A stretch of 64,000 bases of DNA from Ruminococcoides intestinihominis (GCF_040096285.1 NZ_JBBMEY010000004.1:20904-84903); one strand, 5' to 3'. Numbered from the stretch's first letter, positions 1-6,020 are shown. Program-made: numbers and translations. The notes: generated by a model not told the origin, from the sequence alone.

Positions 1-330
1 TTTGATTTCCTCTTTATCATCCATAATTTTTGCATTACCGAAAACAACAACACTTTCATAAGCAGTTGTATATTTCTCAGGAATAATCTTGTCTTGAGAA
101 ATCACACAGAAACTTACCTTAGGGTTGTTCTTTATACTGTCAAATTTGTGACCTTCACTTGCACCGTGAAAATAAATTTTTCCATTATAAAACATATAGT
201 TAAGTGGAACAGTATATGGATAGCCGTTGTCACCGTTAACTGCTAAAATTCCTACCTTGCCATTTTCAAGAATAGCAATAGCCTCGTTATCGGGAATTTG
301 TTGCTTTTTTCTTCGCATTTCTCTAAACAT
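1..330 (-). CDS. NimA-like pyridoxamine 5'-phosphate oxidase-family flavoprotein (3' end outside window)
   Basis: The reading frame starts at the ATG at 330 and runs off the left edge, giving 110 codons. An AGAGG ribosome site lies just upstream. The protein begins MFREMRRKKQ and continues with segments such as GKVGILAVNGDNGYPYTVPL and IYFHGASEGHKFD. These match the split-barrel FMN-binding fold of the pyridoxamine-phosphate-oxidase-like/NimA family, including the histidine-containing GxxxGxK-type strand. Known members bind flavin and often reduce nitro or quinone compounds; the substrate here cannot be told. It follows lexA by 11 bases on the same strand, so it is probably co-transcribed with it. 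The missing C-terminus prevents subfamily assignment. Confidence 0.75.
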   Translation of the reverse strand, partial: MFREMRRKKQQIPDNEAIAILENGKVGILAVNGDNGYPYTVPLNYMFYNGKIYFHGASEGHKFDSIKNNPKVSFCVISQDKIIPEKYTTAYESVVVFGNAKIMDDKEEIK

Positions 331-341
331 AAGAACCTCTA

Positions 342-932
342 TTATTCGTAATTCCTGACTAAGCTGATAACTGTACCCAGCAGTACAACCTCATCAACAA
401 TAATCGGTTCAAATAGTTCATTTTCAGGTTGAAGTCTGTAGTGACCGTTTTCCTTATAAAATCTTTTGCAAGTTGCCTCATCTTCAATAAGTGCAATTAC
501 AATGTCACCATTATTTGCTACAGGTGTTCTATGTACAATAACAATGTCACCGTCAAGAATACCGGCATTAATCATAGATTCACCGTCAATTCTTAGGGCA
601 AAAAGCTCTCTGCCTCTTTTTAGATTCTCTGTTACAGGTACATATCCCTCAATATCTTCAACTGCTAAGACCGGTAAACCGGCAGTAACTCTACCCATAA
701 TAGGAATTTGGTTTACCTTTTCTTCACCGGCAATTCTAATACTACGGTTAAGACCTTTATCTCTTTCGATTAAACCCTTTTCTTCAAGGGATTTTAGGTG
801 AAGATGTACTGTTGAAGTAGATTTTAGTCCTGTGTGTTCACAAATCTCTCTAACAGATGGCACTCTGCCTTCTTCACTACATTCTTTTATATAGTCAAAA
901 ACTTTTTGCTGACTTTTTGTTAGTGGTTTCAT
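342..932 (-). CDS. lexA: LexA SOS repressor
   Basis: This 196-residue protein represses the SOS regulon and self-cleaves when RecA filaments form on damaged DNA. The N-terminal winged helix (about residues 1-65) includes RVPSVREICEHTGLKSTSTV. The Ala84-Gly85 cleavage site sits in RVTAGLPV. The catalytic serine is Ser119 in DGESM and the lysine is Lys156 in TCKRFY. I chose the ATG at 932, not the in-frame GTG at 941, because GTGAGGTGA, a good ribosome site, overlaps that GTG. A perfect inverted repeat over its own -35 region implies autoregulation. The length is normal for Firmicutes LexA. The downstream flavoprotein gene is probably in the same transcript. Confidence 0.95.
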   Translation of the reverse strand: MKPLTKSQQKVFDYIKECSEEGRVPSVREICEHTGLKSTSTVHLHLKSLEEKGLIERDKGLNRSIRIAGEEKVNQIPIMGRVTAGLPVLAVEDIEGYVPVTENLKRGRELFALRIDGESMINAGILDGDIVIVHRTPVANNGDIVIALIEDEATCKRFYKENGHYRLQPENELFEPIIVDEVVLLGTVISLVRNYE

Positions 933-959
933 AGTAATCACCTCACAACTGTTTTACAT

Positions 960-988
960 ATTGTAACATATAATTATAAAAAAATCAA
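960..988 (-). promoter_or_regulatory. lexA promoter
   Basis: Read on the minus strand, TTGATT (983-988) and TACAAT (960-965) are separated by 17 bases. The predicted start site is about 20 bases upstream of the lexA ATG. The -35 element lies inside the SOS-type palindrome. Confidence 0.65.
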
Positions 989-1002
989 ACAAATGTTTGA
1001 TT
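983..1002. promoter_or_regulatory. Probable LexA operator (SOS box)
   Basis: AATCAAAC and GTTTGATT form perfect 8-base arms around AAAT. The core CAAACAAATGTTTG resembles the Firmicutes SOS box (GAAC, four bases, GTTC) with G-to-A and C-to-T changes at the outer positions. It overlaps the -35 element of lexA, as expected for autorepression. No other gene reads from it. Confidence 0.65.
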
Positions 1003-1036
1003 AATTCTAGTCAAAGTCCCATTATTTGTACTTATC

Positions 1037-1159
1037 TCACTTTAGTGCAGTTAAAAATTTATCTTTGTTGCTATTTTTTATAGCAATGTAAAAAGAAACA
1101 TTATCTTCTTTGTCAAGTATAGAGATAAAAACTCTCCCATCAGGATAAGAAAATTCACT
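1037..1159 (-). pseudogene. C-terminal remnant of an unidentified protein
   Basis: The minus strand has about 40 open codons ending in TGA at 1037-1039. The sequence looks like protein (it contains YPDGRVFISILDKEDN and FYIAIKN) but has no start codon and no upstream portion. The frame stops being plausible at about 1160, where an unrelated fragment on the other strand begins. I do not recognise the family. It is most likely debris of a deleted gene. Confidence 0.4.
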
Positions 1160-1160
1160 A

Positions 1161-1283
1161 AAAAAGCTAGGTACAGATTACTTTGACTTATATCTAATTC
1201 ATCAACCAATGGGTGACTATTACGGTGCTTATAAAGCTATGGAAGAAATGTATAAAGAGGGTAGGCTAAGTGCTATCGGTGAA
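1161..1283 (+). pseudogene. Internal fragment of an aldo/keto reductase gene
   Basis: About 41 codons read KKLGTDYFDLYLIHQP and then AMEEMYKEGRLSAIG. This is the conserved central part of aldo/keto reductases: the LGTDYxDLYLIH strand with the catalytic histidine, then the GKIRAIG motif. There is no start, no cofactor-binding C-terminus and no continuation past 1283. It abuts the minus-strand remnant at 1160, so the junction marks an old deletion or rearrangement. Confidence 0.65.
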
Positions 1284-1295
1284 AAACAAAGTGAG

Positions 1296-1362
1296 TTTTC
1301 ACACAACCAACAAAAACCTTTCAGTTTTCTATAACAACAAAACTGATTTTTGGGTATATAAT
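1296..1362 (+). promoter_or_regulatory. Array promoter P1 (activator-type, before small RNA 1)
   Basis: TTTTCACACAA starts at 1296, TTTCA at 1319, and the -10 element TATAAT at 1357, with no recognisable -35 hexamer. The distance from TTTTCAC to the -10 is 61 bases, identical in P2, P3 and P4. The two TTTCA cores are 22 bases apart, two helical turns, which suggests a dimeric activator bound to a direct repeat just upstream of the -35 zone. Confidence 0.6.
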
Positions 1363-1368
1363 ATAGGC

Positions 1369-1508
1369 GTACTAAAGAAATGGAGCCGCAACCATTTCAG
1401 TACATTGTTCTACCCTCCTCAATGTTAATCCACAAAAAGATTTACATTGTACCCCTCATTTTAATGAAAACAAAGCACCGAGCTATCCACAAGGCTCGGT
1501 GCTTTGCT
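1369..1508 (+). ncRNA. Small RNA copy 1 of a three-member array
   Basis: The predicted transcript begins at about GTACTAAAG, seven bases after TATAAT. The first hairpin is GAAATGG/CCATTTC. The next stem, ACATTG/CAATGT, presents the loop TTCTACCCTCCT, and a later single-stranded CCCCTC follows. The 3' end is a 12-base perfect stem, AAAGCACCGAGC/GCTCGGTGCTTT (1472-1505). No convincing open reading frame is present. The exposed CCUCC and CCCCUC are complementary to Shine-Dalgarno sequences, as in many trans-acting Gram-positive small RNAs. That function is an inference. It shares most of its sequence with copy 2. Confidence 0.6.
1472..1505 (+). terminator. Terminator of small RNA 1
   Basis: This is a perfect 12-base stem, AAAGCACCGAGC with GCTCGGTGCTTT, around a 10-base loop. 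The U-rich tail is short and mostly inside the stem (CTTTGC), so termination may be less efficient than for copy 2. Confidence 0.6.
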
Positions 1509-1574
1509 GTGTAATAGAGTATAATTCAGTAGAACAAATTTAGGTAAAAATTAAGTTAAAAGTATTGTGATTTC

Positions 1575-1603
1575 TTGACTTTATGCACTTTTGGTGCTAA
1601 ATT
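1575..1603 (+). promoter_or_regulatory. Promoter of the mgtE leader
   Basis: TTGACT (1575-1580) and TAAATT (1598-1603) are separated by 17 bases. They lie about 25 bases upstream of the ribosome site of the leader open reading frame. Confidence 0.5.
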
Positions 1604-1632
1604 GATATAAGAAAATATTGGAGGTGAAGTTA

Positions 1633-1728
1633 ATGGACAGTTGTGATAGTTTTGGTGGGTGTATTGTTTATGGTGATATGGAAGTTAGAAATGTAGCACT
1701 GTCTGTTGATTTTGATATTTTATTTTAA
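1633..1728 (+). CDS. 31-residue leader peptide upstream of mgtE
   Basis: An ATG preceded by GGAGGTGAAG, one of the best ribosome sites in this region, opens 31 codons ending in TAA. The peptide begins MDSCDSFGGCIVYGD, is rich in aspartate and hydrophobic residues, and has no signal or membrane segment. It lies between a sigma-A-type promoter and a hairpin followed by a T run, just before mgtE. Leader peptides rich in acidic residues are known before enterobacterial mgtA, where low magnesium disturbs their translation. Whether this one acts the same way is a hypothesis. It could instead be an independent small protein. Confidence 0.5.
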   Translation: MDSCDSFGGCIVYGDMEVRNVALSVDFDILF

Positions 1729-1743
1729 TTTAATATTATTCTG

Positions 1744-1814
1744 TACCACCGTATTTATCCTAATACTACGCAACGATAATTTGTGAAGCTGCTATGGATA
1801 GTGGTGGTATTTTT
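1744..1814 (+). promoter_or_regulatory. Leader hairpin / possible attenuator before mgtE
   Basis: TACCACC (1744-1750) pairs with GGTGGTA (1803-1809), and TATCC (1756-1760) pairs with GGATA (1796-1800). The structure ends in ATTTTT, so it has the form of a long intrinsic terminator between the leader peptide and mgtE. It carries none of the conserved M-box sequence. Translation of the leader could decide whether this stem forms. Confidence 0.45.
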
Positions 1815-1847
1815 ATGCCTATTTTTAGGTAGTAGGAGGTAATATTA

Positions 1848-3236
1848 ATGAATAAAGTAACTAAACCAATGTATTCCGATGAAGTACTAAAGATTTTCAG
1901 AAGTAATCTTCCTAAGGAAGAATTAATAGAAAAAATTTCTGATTACCATATGGGTGATATTGCCGATGCATTTGAGAAAATGACACCGGAAGAAAGAAAG
2001 TCACTATACCCTGTGTTAGGTGTTGAAATGGTAGCTGAGATATTCTCTTATATTGAGGACTCAGAAGAATATATCAAAGAAATTAATTCTGATAAAGTAG
2101 CTAACTTGATTTCAGAAATGGACTCAGATGACGCTGTTGATATTCTGGAAAAGTTAAGTGATGCTGACAGAAAGAGAATTGTTGCTTTACTTGATAATGA
2201 TGCAAAACAAGATGTTAGTATGATTTTGTCATATGAAGATGATGAAATCGGTAGTGAGATGACAACTAACTATATTGTTGTAAAGAAAAATCTTACTATT
2301 AAAGAGGCTACCCATCAGCTAATTACTCAAGCAGGAGAAAATGACAACATTAATACTATATATGTTGTTGATGATAAAGATAGTTTTTACGGTGCTATTG
2401 ACTTAAAGGACTTGATTGTTGCAAGGGAATATCAATCCCTTGATGAATTGATTATAAAGTCCTATCCATATGTAAAGGCTAATGAAAAAATAGTTGATTG
2501 TATTGAACAGTTAAAGGACTATGCAGAAGACTCAATTCCTGTACTTGATGACAATAAGCATATCCTAGGTGTAATTACTGCTCATGATATTGTTGAAGTT
2601 GTTGATGAAGAACTTGGTGAAGATTATGCAAAGCTAGGTGGTTTGACTGCTGAAGAAGATTTAAACGAAACAACCTTGCAAAGTACAAAGAAAAGATTGC
2701 CTTGGCTGATAATCTTGTTATTCTTAGGAATGGGTGTTTCTTCAGTTGTTGGTATGTTTGAAACTGTTGTTGCAGTTATTCCTATTGTAATATGTTTTCA
2801 ATCACTAATCCTTGATATGGCAGGTAATGTAGGTACACAGTCACTGGCTGTTACAATTCGTGTGCTTATGGATGAAAACTTAAAAGCATCTGATAAAGTT
2901 AAGCTGATGTTTAAAGAAGTAAGAGTAGGTTTTTCTAATGGTCTTTTACTTGGAACTATGTCATTTATTTTTGTAGGATTGTATATTTTCTTGTTTAAAG
3001 GTAATACATTCGGATATTCTTTCTTAGTATCCGGTTGTGTTGGATTTTCACTTTTAGCCTCAATGGTTATTTCAAGTTTGGTAGGTACTTTAGTGCCTAT
3101 GTTCTTTAGCAAGATTAAGGTTGACCCTGCAGTAGCCTCAGGTCCACTGATTACAACAATAAATGACCTTGTTGCAGTAGTAACTTACTACGGTATGGTA
3201 TGGATATTCTTAATTGATATTTTTAAGTTAGCATAG
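1848..3236 (+). CDS. mgtE: MgtE-family magnesium transporter
   Basis: The 462 residues show the full MgtE architecture. There is an N-terminal helical superfamily domain (about 20-130, with repeats such as SEMDSDDAVDILEKLSDADR). Two CBS domains follow (about 138-258, containing TTNYIVVKKNLTI and YAEDSIPVLDDNKHILGVIT). Five membrane helices come after about residue 285. The pore motifs are DMAGNVGTQSLAVTIR and DPAVASGPLITTINDLVAV. Known family members form a homodimeric Mg2+ channel that closes when Mg2+ binds the cytosolic domains. The start has a GTAGGAGGTAAT ribosome site. Expression is probably controlled by the leader peptide and hairpin upstream. It stands alone as a cistron, with array promoter P2 beginning 25 bases downstream. 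Confidence 0.95.
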   Translation: MNKVTKPMYSDEVLKIFRSNLPKEELIEKISDYHMGDIADAFEKMTPEERKSLYPVLGVEMVAEIFSYIEDSEEYIKEINSDKVANLISEMDSDDAVDILEKLSDADRKRIVALLDNDAKQDVSMILSYEDDEIGSEMTTNYIVVKKNLTIKEATHQLITQAGENDNINTIYVVDDKDSFYGAIDLKDLIVAREYQSLDELIIKSYPYVKANEKIVDCIEQLKDYAEDSIPVLDDNKHILGVITAHDIVEVVDEELGEDYAKLGGLTAEEDLNETTLQSTKKRLPWLIILLFLGMGVSSVVGMFETVVAVIPIVICFQSLILDMAGNVGTQSLAVTIRVLMDENLKASDKVKLMFKEVRVGFSNGLLLGTMSFIFVGLYIFLFKGNTFGYSFLVSGCVGFSLLASMVISSLVGTLVPMFFSKIKVDPAVASGPLITTINDLVAVVTYYGMVWIFLIDIFKLA

Positions 3237-3260
3237 ATGGATAATAAAGTTTTCTCATAA

Positions 3261-3327
3261 TTTTCACATAACTGACAGATATATTTCAAATTATTATAAC
3301 AGTAAAAACAAATTGTAGGGTTACACT
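3261..3327 (+). promoter_or_regulatory. Array promoter P2 (before small RNA 2)
   Basis: TTTTCACATAA begins at 3261, TTTCA at 3284 and the -10 TACACT at 3322. The spacings of 23 and 61 bases match P1, P3 and P4 exactly. AACAGTAAAAACA fills the -35 zone, and no TTGACA-like hexamer is visible. Confidence 0.6.
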
Positions 3328-3333
3328 ATAACT

Positions 3334-3476
3334 GTACTAAAGAAATGGAACCGCAACCATTTCAGTATATTGTTCTACCCTCCTCAATGTAATCAATAAG
3401 ATTTACATTGTACCCCTCATTTTTAATGAAAGACACAAAGCACTGAGTTATCCACAAGCTCAGTGCTTTGTTATTT
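3334..3476 (+). ncRNA. Small RNA copy 2 of the array
   Basis: This is nearly the same as copy 1 over its first two thirds: TACTAAAGAAATGG, hairpin GAAATGG/CCATTTC, then CATTG with loop TTCTACCCTCCT and CAATG, then CATTGTACCCCTCA. It ends in CAAAGCACTGAG/CTCAGTGCTTTG followed by TTATTTTT (3436-3476), a classic intrinsic terminator. The terminator stem differs from copy 1 by a compensated C-G to T-A-type change, a sign of selection on structure. The CATTGT...ACCC.CTCA unit occurs twice within the RNA. The likely role, pairing to ribosome sites, is inferred. Confidence 0.65.
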
Positions 3477-3498
3477 TTACAGAAAGTTTTTCTAATAC

Positions 3499-3565
3499 TT
3501 TTCACATAAATTACAAGTATATTTCAACTATTTGTAAAGTGGAAAACATATTGACTTTATATACT
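3499..3565 (+). promoter_or_regulatory. Array promoter P3 (before small RNA 3)
   Basis: TTTTCACATAA begins at 3499, TTTCA at 3522 and the -10 TATACT at 3560, again with offsets of 23 and 61 bases. The -35 zone reads AAAGTGGAAAACATA. Confidence 0.6.
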
Positions 3566-3571
3566 ATAAGC

Positions 3572-3690
3572 GTACTAAAGAGATACAGAGCTTTAGATAC
3601 ATTGTTTTAACTCCTCAAATAAAACATTGAAAAACCCCTCATTTTTTCATTAAGTCAAAAACACCGAACATTAGGTTCGGTGTTTTGCCT
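3572..3690 (+). ncRNA. Small RNA copy 3 of the array (diverged)
   Basis: It starts with the same GTACTAAAG but has lost the GAAATGG/CCATTTC hairpin. It keeps ATGTTTT, the loop AACTCCTCAAAT and AAAACAT, then AACCCCTCATTTTTTCATT, so the C-rich loop motif is the conserved part. The terminator is AAAACACCGAAC/GTTCGGTGTTTT (3658-3686) with a five-base loop and a T-rich tail. Its stem sequence differs wholly from copies 1 and 2 while its structure is kept. Confidence 0.6.
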
Positions 3691-3708
3691 TTTGTAATGT
3701 GTTTTTTC

Positions 3709-3775
3709 TTTTCACACAAAGCACATTTATAATTCAACCGTTACTAACAGTAAAAACAAAGTGGTGCTTTATACT
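3709..3775 (+). promoter_or_regulatory. Array promoter P4 (before the ImmA-like gene)
   Basis: TTTTCACACAA begins at 3709, ATTCA at 3732 and the -10 TATACT at 3770: the same 23- and 61-base offsets as P1-P3. The segment AACAGTAAAAACAAA is shared with P2. There is no small RNA after it. The transcript leads directly into the coding sequence at 3845. Confidence 0.6.
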
Positions 3776-3844
3776 ATAACCAAGCTAGAAAAATATAGAA
3801 ATTAATTAACTTATTATATAGTAAAAATTGTAAAGGAGATTATT

Positions 3845-4543
3845 ATGGCTTATTTAACAGAGAAGAATATAGAAACTATTGCATATAGTATTGTACAGCA
3901 GTATATGAATATTTATAACATCAGCAGTAATGAAGTCTTTAAGGTTAGCCCTGAGAATGTAGCAAATATGCTGGGTATTAACATTGAGTATGTTGACTTT
4001 AACGATAAAAAGGTTCTGGGCAAAGTTACTTTGTGTGATGTGAAGGATAAGATAGGTGAAAGAGAAGTAACCCTTAATAACCAAACTGTTTATGTGAATA
4101 AACAGTTGCTAAAGGGCAGTAGTGGTCAAAAAAACTTTGTAACAATGTGTGGAATTTCTTTCTGGATTCTTAACCGTATTAATAGTGACTTGTATGGTGA
4201 AAAGTACCGTAAAAAGCCTATTACTTTAAGGGATGCACCAAGCGATGATATTATTGAAGGTATCACTTCTACTTTAGCATTAGAAATATTGATGCCAAAA
4301 GAAACTATCAATTTAGTTTTTAACAAGGTTTATGGTGTTGATAAACTGAATATTATCAATCCTGTTGTGGATAAAAGTAACTTTATAAAGTTTAACGCAA
4401 TGGCTGATATGTTCGGTGTAACTAAAGAGATTTTGGCTATCAGACTACAGAAGATGGGTAAGCTGACCGAATATCAGTTTTGTGGTTATGAAAACTTGTT
4501 GCAACTGCTTATGGCGTTGAAGAACTACCATTGCAAGGCTTAG
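3845..4543 (+). CDS. ImmA/IrrE-like protein lacking the HEXXH metal site
   Basis: This 232-residue soluble protein has an ATG behind AAAGGAG. The segment VYVNKQLLKGSSGQKN, then a hydrophobic helix ending FWILNR, aligns with ImmA/IrrE peptidases, where the helix reads (A)HExGHxIL. Here the corresponding residues are TMCGISFWIL, so both histidines and the glutamate are missing. The later IEGITSTLALEILMP matches the ExEAxxFAxxLLMP helix and RLQKMGKL the C-terminal winged portion. Active family members cleave phage-type repressors or DdrO. This one cannot be a zinc protease of that kind and may act by binding only. It shares its promoter type with three small RNAs immediately upstream. Function is unknown. 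Confidence 0.6.
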   Translation: MAYLTEKNIETIAYSIVQQYMNIYNISSNEVFKVSPENVANMLGINIEYVDFNDKKVLGKVTLCDVKDKIGEREVTLNNQTVYVNKQLLKGSSGQKNFVTMCGISFWILNRINSDLYGEKYRKKPITLRDAPSDDIIEGITSTLALEILMPKETINLVFNKVYGVDKLNIINPVVDKSNFIKFNAMADMFGVTKEILAIRLQKMGKLTEYQFCGYENLLQLLMALKNYHCKA

Positions 4544-4640
4544 TTTGTGAACAAAATATAGATTTACTATGAATAAATTTACTATTATAAATCTTTAGTG
4601 AATTTGTTATAAAAACTTTTAACTTTTTTCAAAAAAACCA

Positions 4641-4668
4641 TTGACATTTTATATTTATGTGGTATTAT
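4641..4668 (+). promoter_or_regulatory. Promoter of the 67-residue membrane protein
   Basis: TTGACA (4641-4646) and TATTAT (4663-4668) are separated by 16 bases. The predicted leader is about 85 bases. Confidence 0.55.
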
Positions 4669-4761
4669 TTAATTGAAGAAGAAAAGAAATAGTAAACAAG
4701 ATATAAACATTCTAGAGTGTTATTATATAAGCGTACAGTGTATTACAAGGAGGTATTACCG

Positions 4762-4965
4762 ATGTACCACGGGATTATAGTTCTTGCCGTAGTTTTGGTT
4801 TTAATGACTTTACTTTTAGCTACATGTGTTGGGATTGTATTATATATGAATAGATCTAGCAAACCAACAATTAGCAAATCAGATAACGATAATGTTAAGA
4901 AGAAACAACCAATTCCCGACATTGAAAACCTTGATATGGTGGCTTTGTTCGGTAAAAAAGCCTAA
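4762..4965 (+). CDS. Small single-pass membrane protein
   Basis: This 67-residue protein begins MYHGIIVLAVV. I chose the ATG at 4762 over an upstream in-frame start because AAGGAGG lies eight bases before it. Residues 4-28 form one hydrophobic helix (IIVLAVVLVLMTLLLATCVG). A polar tail with KKKQPIPDIENLDM follows, predicted to face the cytoplasm. I do not recognise the family. It has its own promoter and stands alone between the ImmA-like gene and thiT. It could be a small regulatory subunit of a larger membrane complex, but nothing in the context identifies a partner. Confidence 0.6.
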   Translation: MYHGIIVLAVVLVLMTLLLATCVGIVLYMNRSSKPTISKSDNDNVKKKQPIPDIENLDMVALFGKKA

Positions 4966-5183
4966 TTTTATCAAGTAAATTACAATTGAATATTTAAAAA
5001 TTTGAACTTAATTGTTCAAAACATCTACACAAATAAAATTAAATTTAATTAATACGAAAAATTAATTAAGAATTTGTTTTAACTTTTATTATAATTCCAT
5101 TGTCACGTATGTGATAAATATAGGTGGCTTACTAAGATGTAATACTTACGGATAAAATTTTAATTTTAATTTGGAAGGACATA
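4966..5183. other. Gene-free stretch between the small membrane protein and the TPP leader
   Basis: No open reading frame with a ribosome site is visible. It contains ACGTATGTGATAAATATAGG and ends in a strong terminator hairpin at 5184-5215, about 220 bases after the previous stop codon. The distance leaves room for a long 3' untranslated region or a separate short RNA; I cannot tell which. Confidence 0.4.
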
Positions 5184-5215
5184 AGGAACATACCCAATAA
5201 GGTATGTTCCTTTTT
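5184..5215 (+). terminator. Intrinsic terminator
   Basis: AGGAACATACC and GGTATGTTCCT form a perfect 11-base stem with the loop CAATAA and the tail TTTTTG. Confidence 0.8.
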
Positions 5216-5244
5216 GTGTTCCTATATATTTTTACAAAAAGTAT

Positions 5245-5273
5245 TTGACAAATATTATTTTTAATGGTATTAT
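5245..5273 (+). promoter_or_regulatory. thiT promoter
   Basis: TTGACA (5245-5250), a 17-base spacer and TATTAT (5268-5273) lie immediately before the riboswitch. Confidence 0.7.
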
Positions 5274-5287
5274 AATTGCAAATCAAA

Positions 5288-5375
5288 CAGGGGAGCTACA
5301 AAAGTGGCTGAGAGTAAGGTGTGCGCCTTAGACCCTTAACCTGATTCGGATAATGCCGACGTAGGGAGCTTTAAG
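5288..5375 (+). promoter_or_regulatory. TPP (thiamine pyrophosphate) riboswitch
   Basis: The conserved THI-box parts are all present. GGGGAGCTAC opens P1/P2, GGCTGAGAG is the pyrimidine-binding J3-2 region, ACCCTTAACCTGATTCGG carries the CUGA core, and GATAATGCCGACGTAGGGAGC closes the fold. It sits between a promoter and a terminator hairpin upstream of the thiamine transporter gene, so bound TPP should switch expression off by termination. Confidence 0.96.
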
Positions 5376-5389
5376 ATAGGATTTTTATG

Positions 5390-5417
5390 GCACTGTGCGT
5401 TTGCATAGTGCTTTTTT
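5390..5417 (+). terminator. Riboswitch-controlled terminator
   Basis: GCACTGTGC and GCATAGTGC pair (one G-U) around GTTT, and TTTTTT follows. This is the expression platform of the TPP riboswitch, ending 18 bases before the thiT start codon. Confidence 0.8.
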
Positions 5418-5435
5418 ATTTGAGGAGGAACAATA

Positions 5436-6020
5436 ATGGAAAAGAGAAAAAAGACTATCTTAAGATTGTGTGAAAGTGCTATTATGATTGCACTTGCTAC
5501 TGTGTTAAGTATGATTAAGTTTGCAAACCTACCTTTTGGTGGCAGTGTAACACTTTGCAGTATGTTACCACTTGTACTGATTGCTTACCGTTATAAGTGG
5601 AAGTGGGGAGTACTTACCGGTGTTGTTTATGGACTGGTACAAATGGTACTTGGAGCAAACAACCTTTCTTACGGTACATCAGTTTTAGCAGTTATACTGA
5701 TTATTTTGTTTGATTACCTTGTAGCTTTTGGTGTAATTGGTTTTGCCGGTGTGTTTAGAGATAAATTCCACAACCAACCACTTGAAATTGCTTTAGGTGC
5801 ATTTCTTGCTTGTGCATTAAGATATATCTGTCACTTTATTTCAGGTTGGGCAGTATGGAAAATGTGGGCACCTGAGGGACAACCTGCTTGGTTATATTCC
5901 GTAACATACAACGCAACATATATGGTACCTGAAACTATTGTAACAATTGTTGTTGGTGTATTAATTGCACTTGTACTTGACTTTAGGAAGGACACAGTTG
6001 GTGCATTAAAGAGAGCATAA
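5436..6020 (+). CDS. thiT: ThiT thiamine ECF transporter substrate-binding subunit
   Basis: This 194-residue integral membrane protein has six predicted helices. It is the S component that binds thiamine and docks on the shared ECF energy module (EcfA, EcfA', EcfT), which is not encoded in this window. Family signatures include GGSVTLCSMLPLVLIAYRYK, the aromatic-rich G-W-G-x-L-x-G-x-V-Y-G helix (KWGVLTGVVYGLVQ), and the binding-site residues in HFISGWAVW and YNATYMVPE. The start has GAGGAGG. TPP control upstream confirms the substrate class. It is monocistronic, with a strong terminator directly after. Confidence 0.93.
   Translation: MEKRKKTILRLCESAIMIALATVLSMIKFANLPFGGSVTLCSMLPLVLIAYRYKWKWGVLTGVVYGLVQMVLGANNLSYGTSVLAVILIILFDYLVAFGVIGFAGVFRDKFHNQPLEIALGAFLACALRYICHFISGWAVWKMWAPEGQPAWLYSVTYNATYMVPETIVTIVVGVLIALVLDFRKDTVGALKRA

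Noticed and set aside
466..801. Antisense open frame across lexA
   Set aside because: A serine/isoleucine-rich shadow frame without a ribosome site. lexA on the other strand explains the sequence.
1729..1847. M-box magnesium riboswitch before mgtE
   Set aside because: None of the conserved M-box core sequence is present and the space after the leader peptide is too short for its fold.
3448..3456. Perfect DnaA-box sequence TTATCCACA in the terminator loop of small RNA 2
   Set aside because: Copy 1 has CTATCCACA and copy 3 lacks it. A lone box in a terminator loop does not make an origin, and no dnaA, dnaN or box cluster is near.
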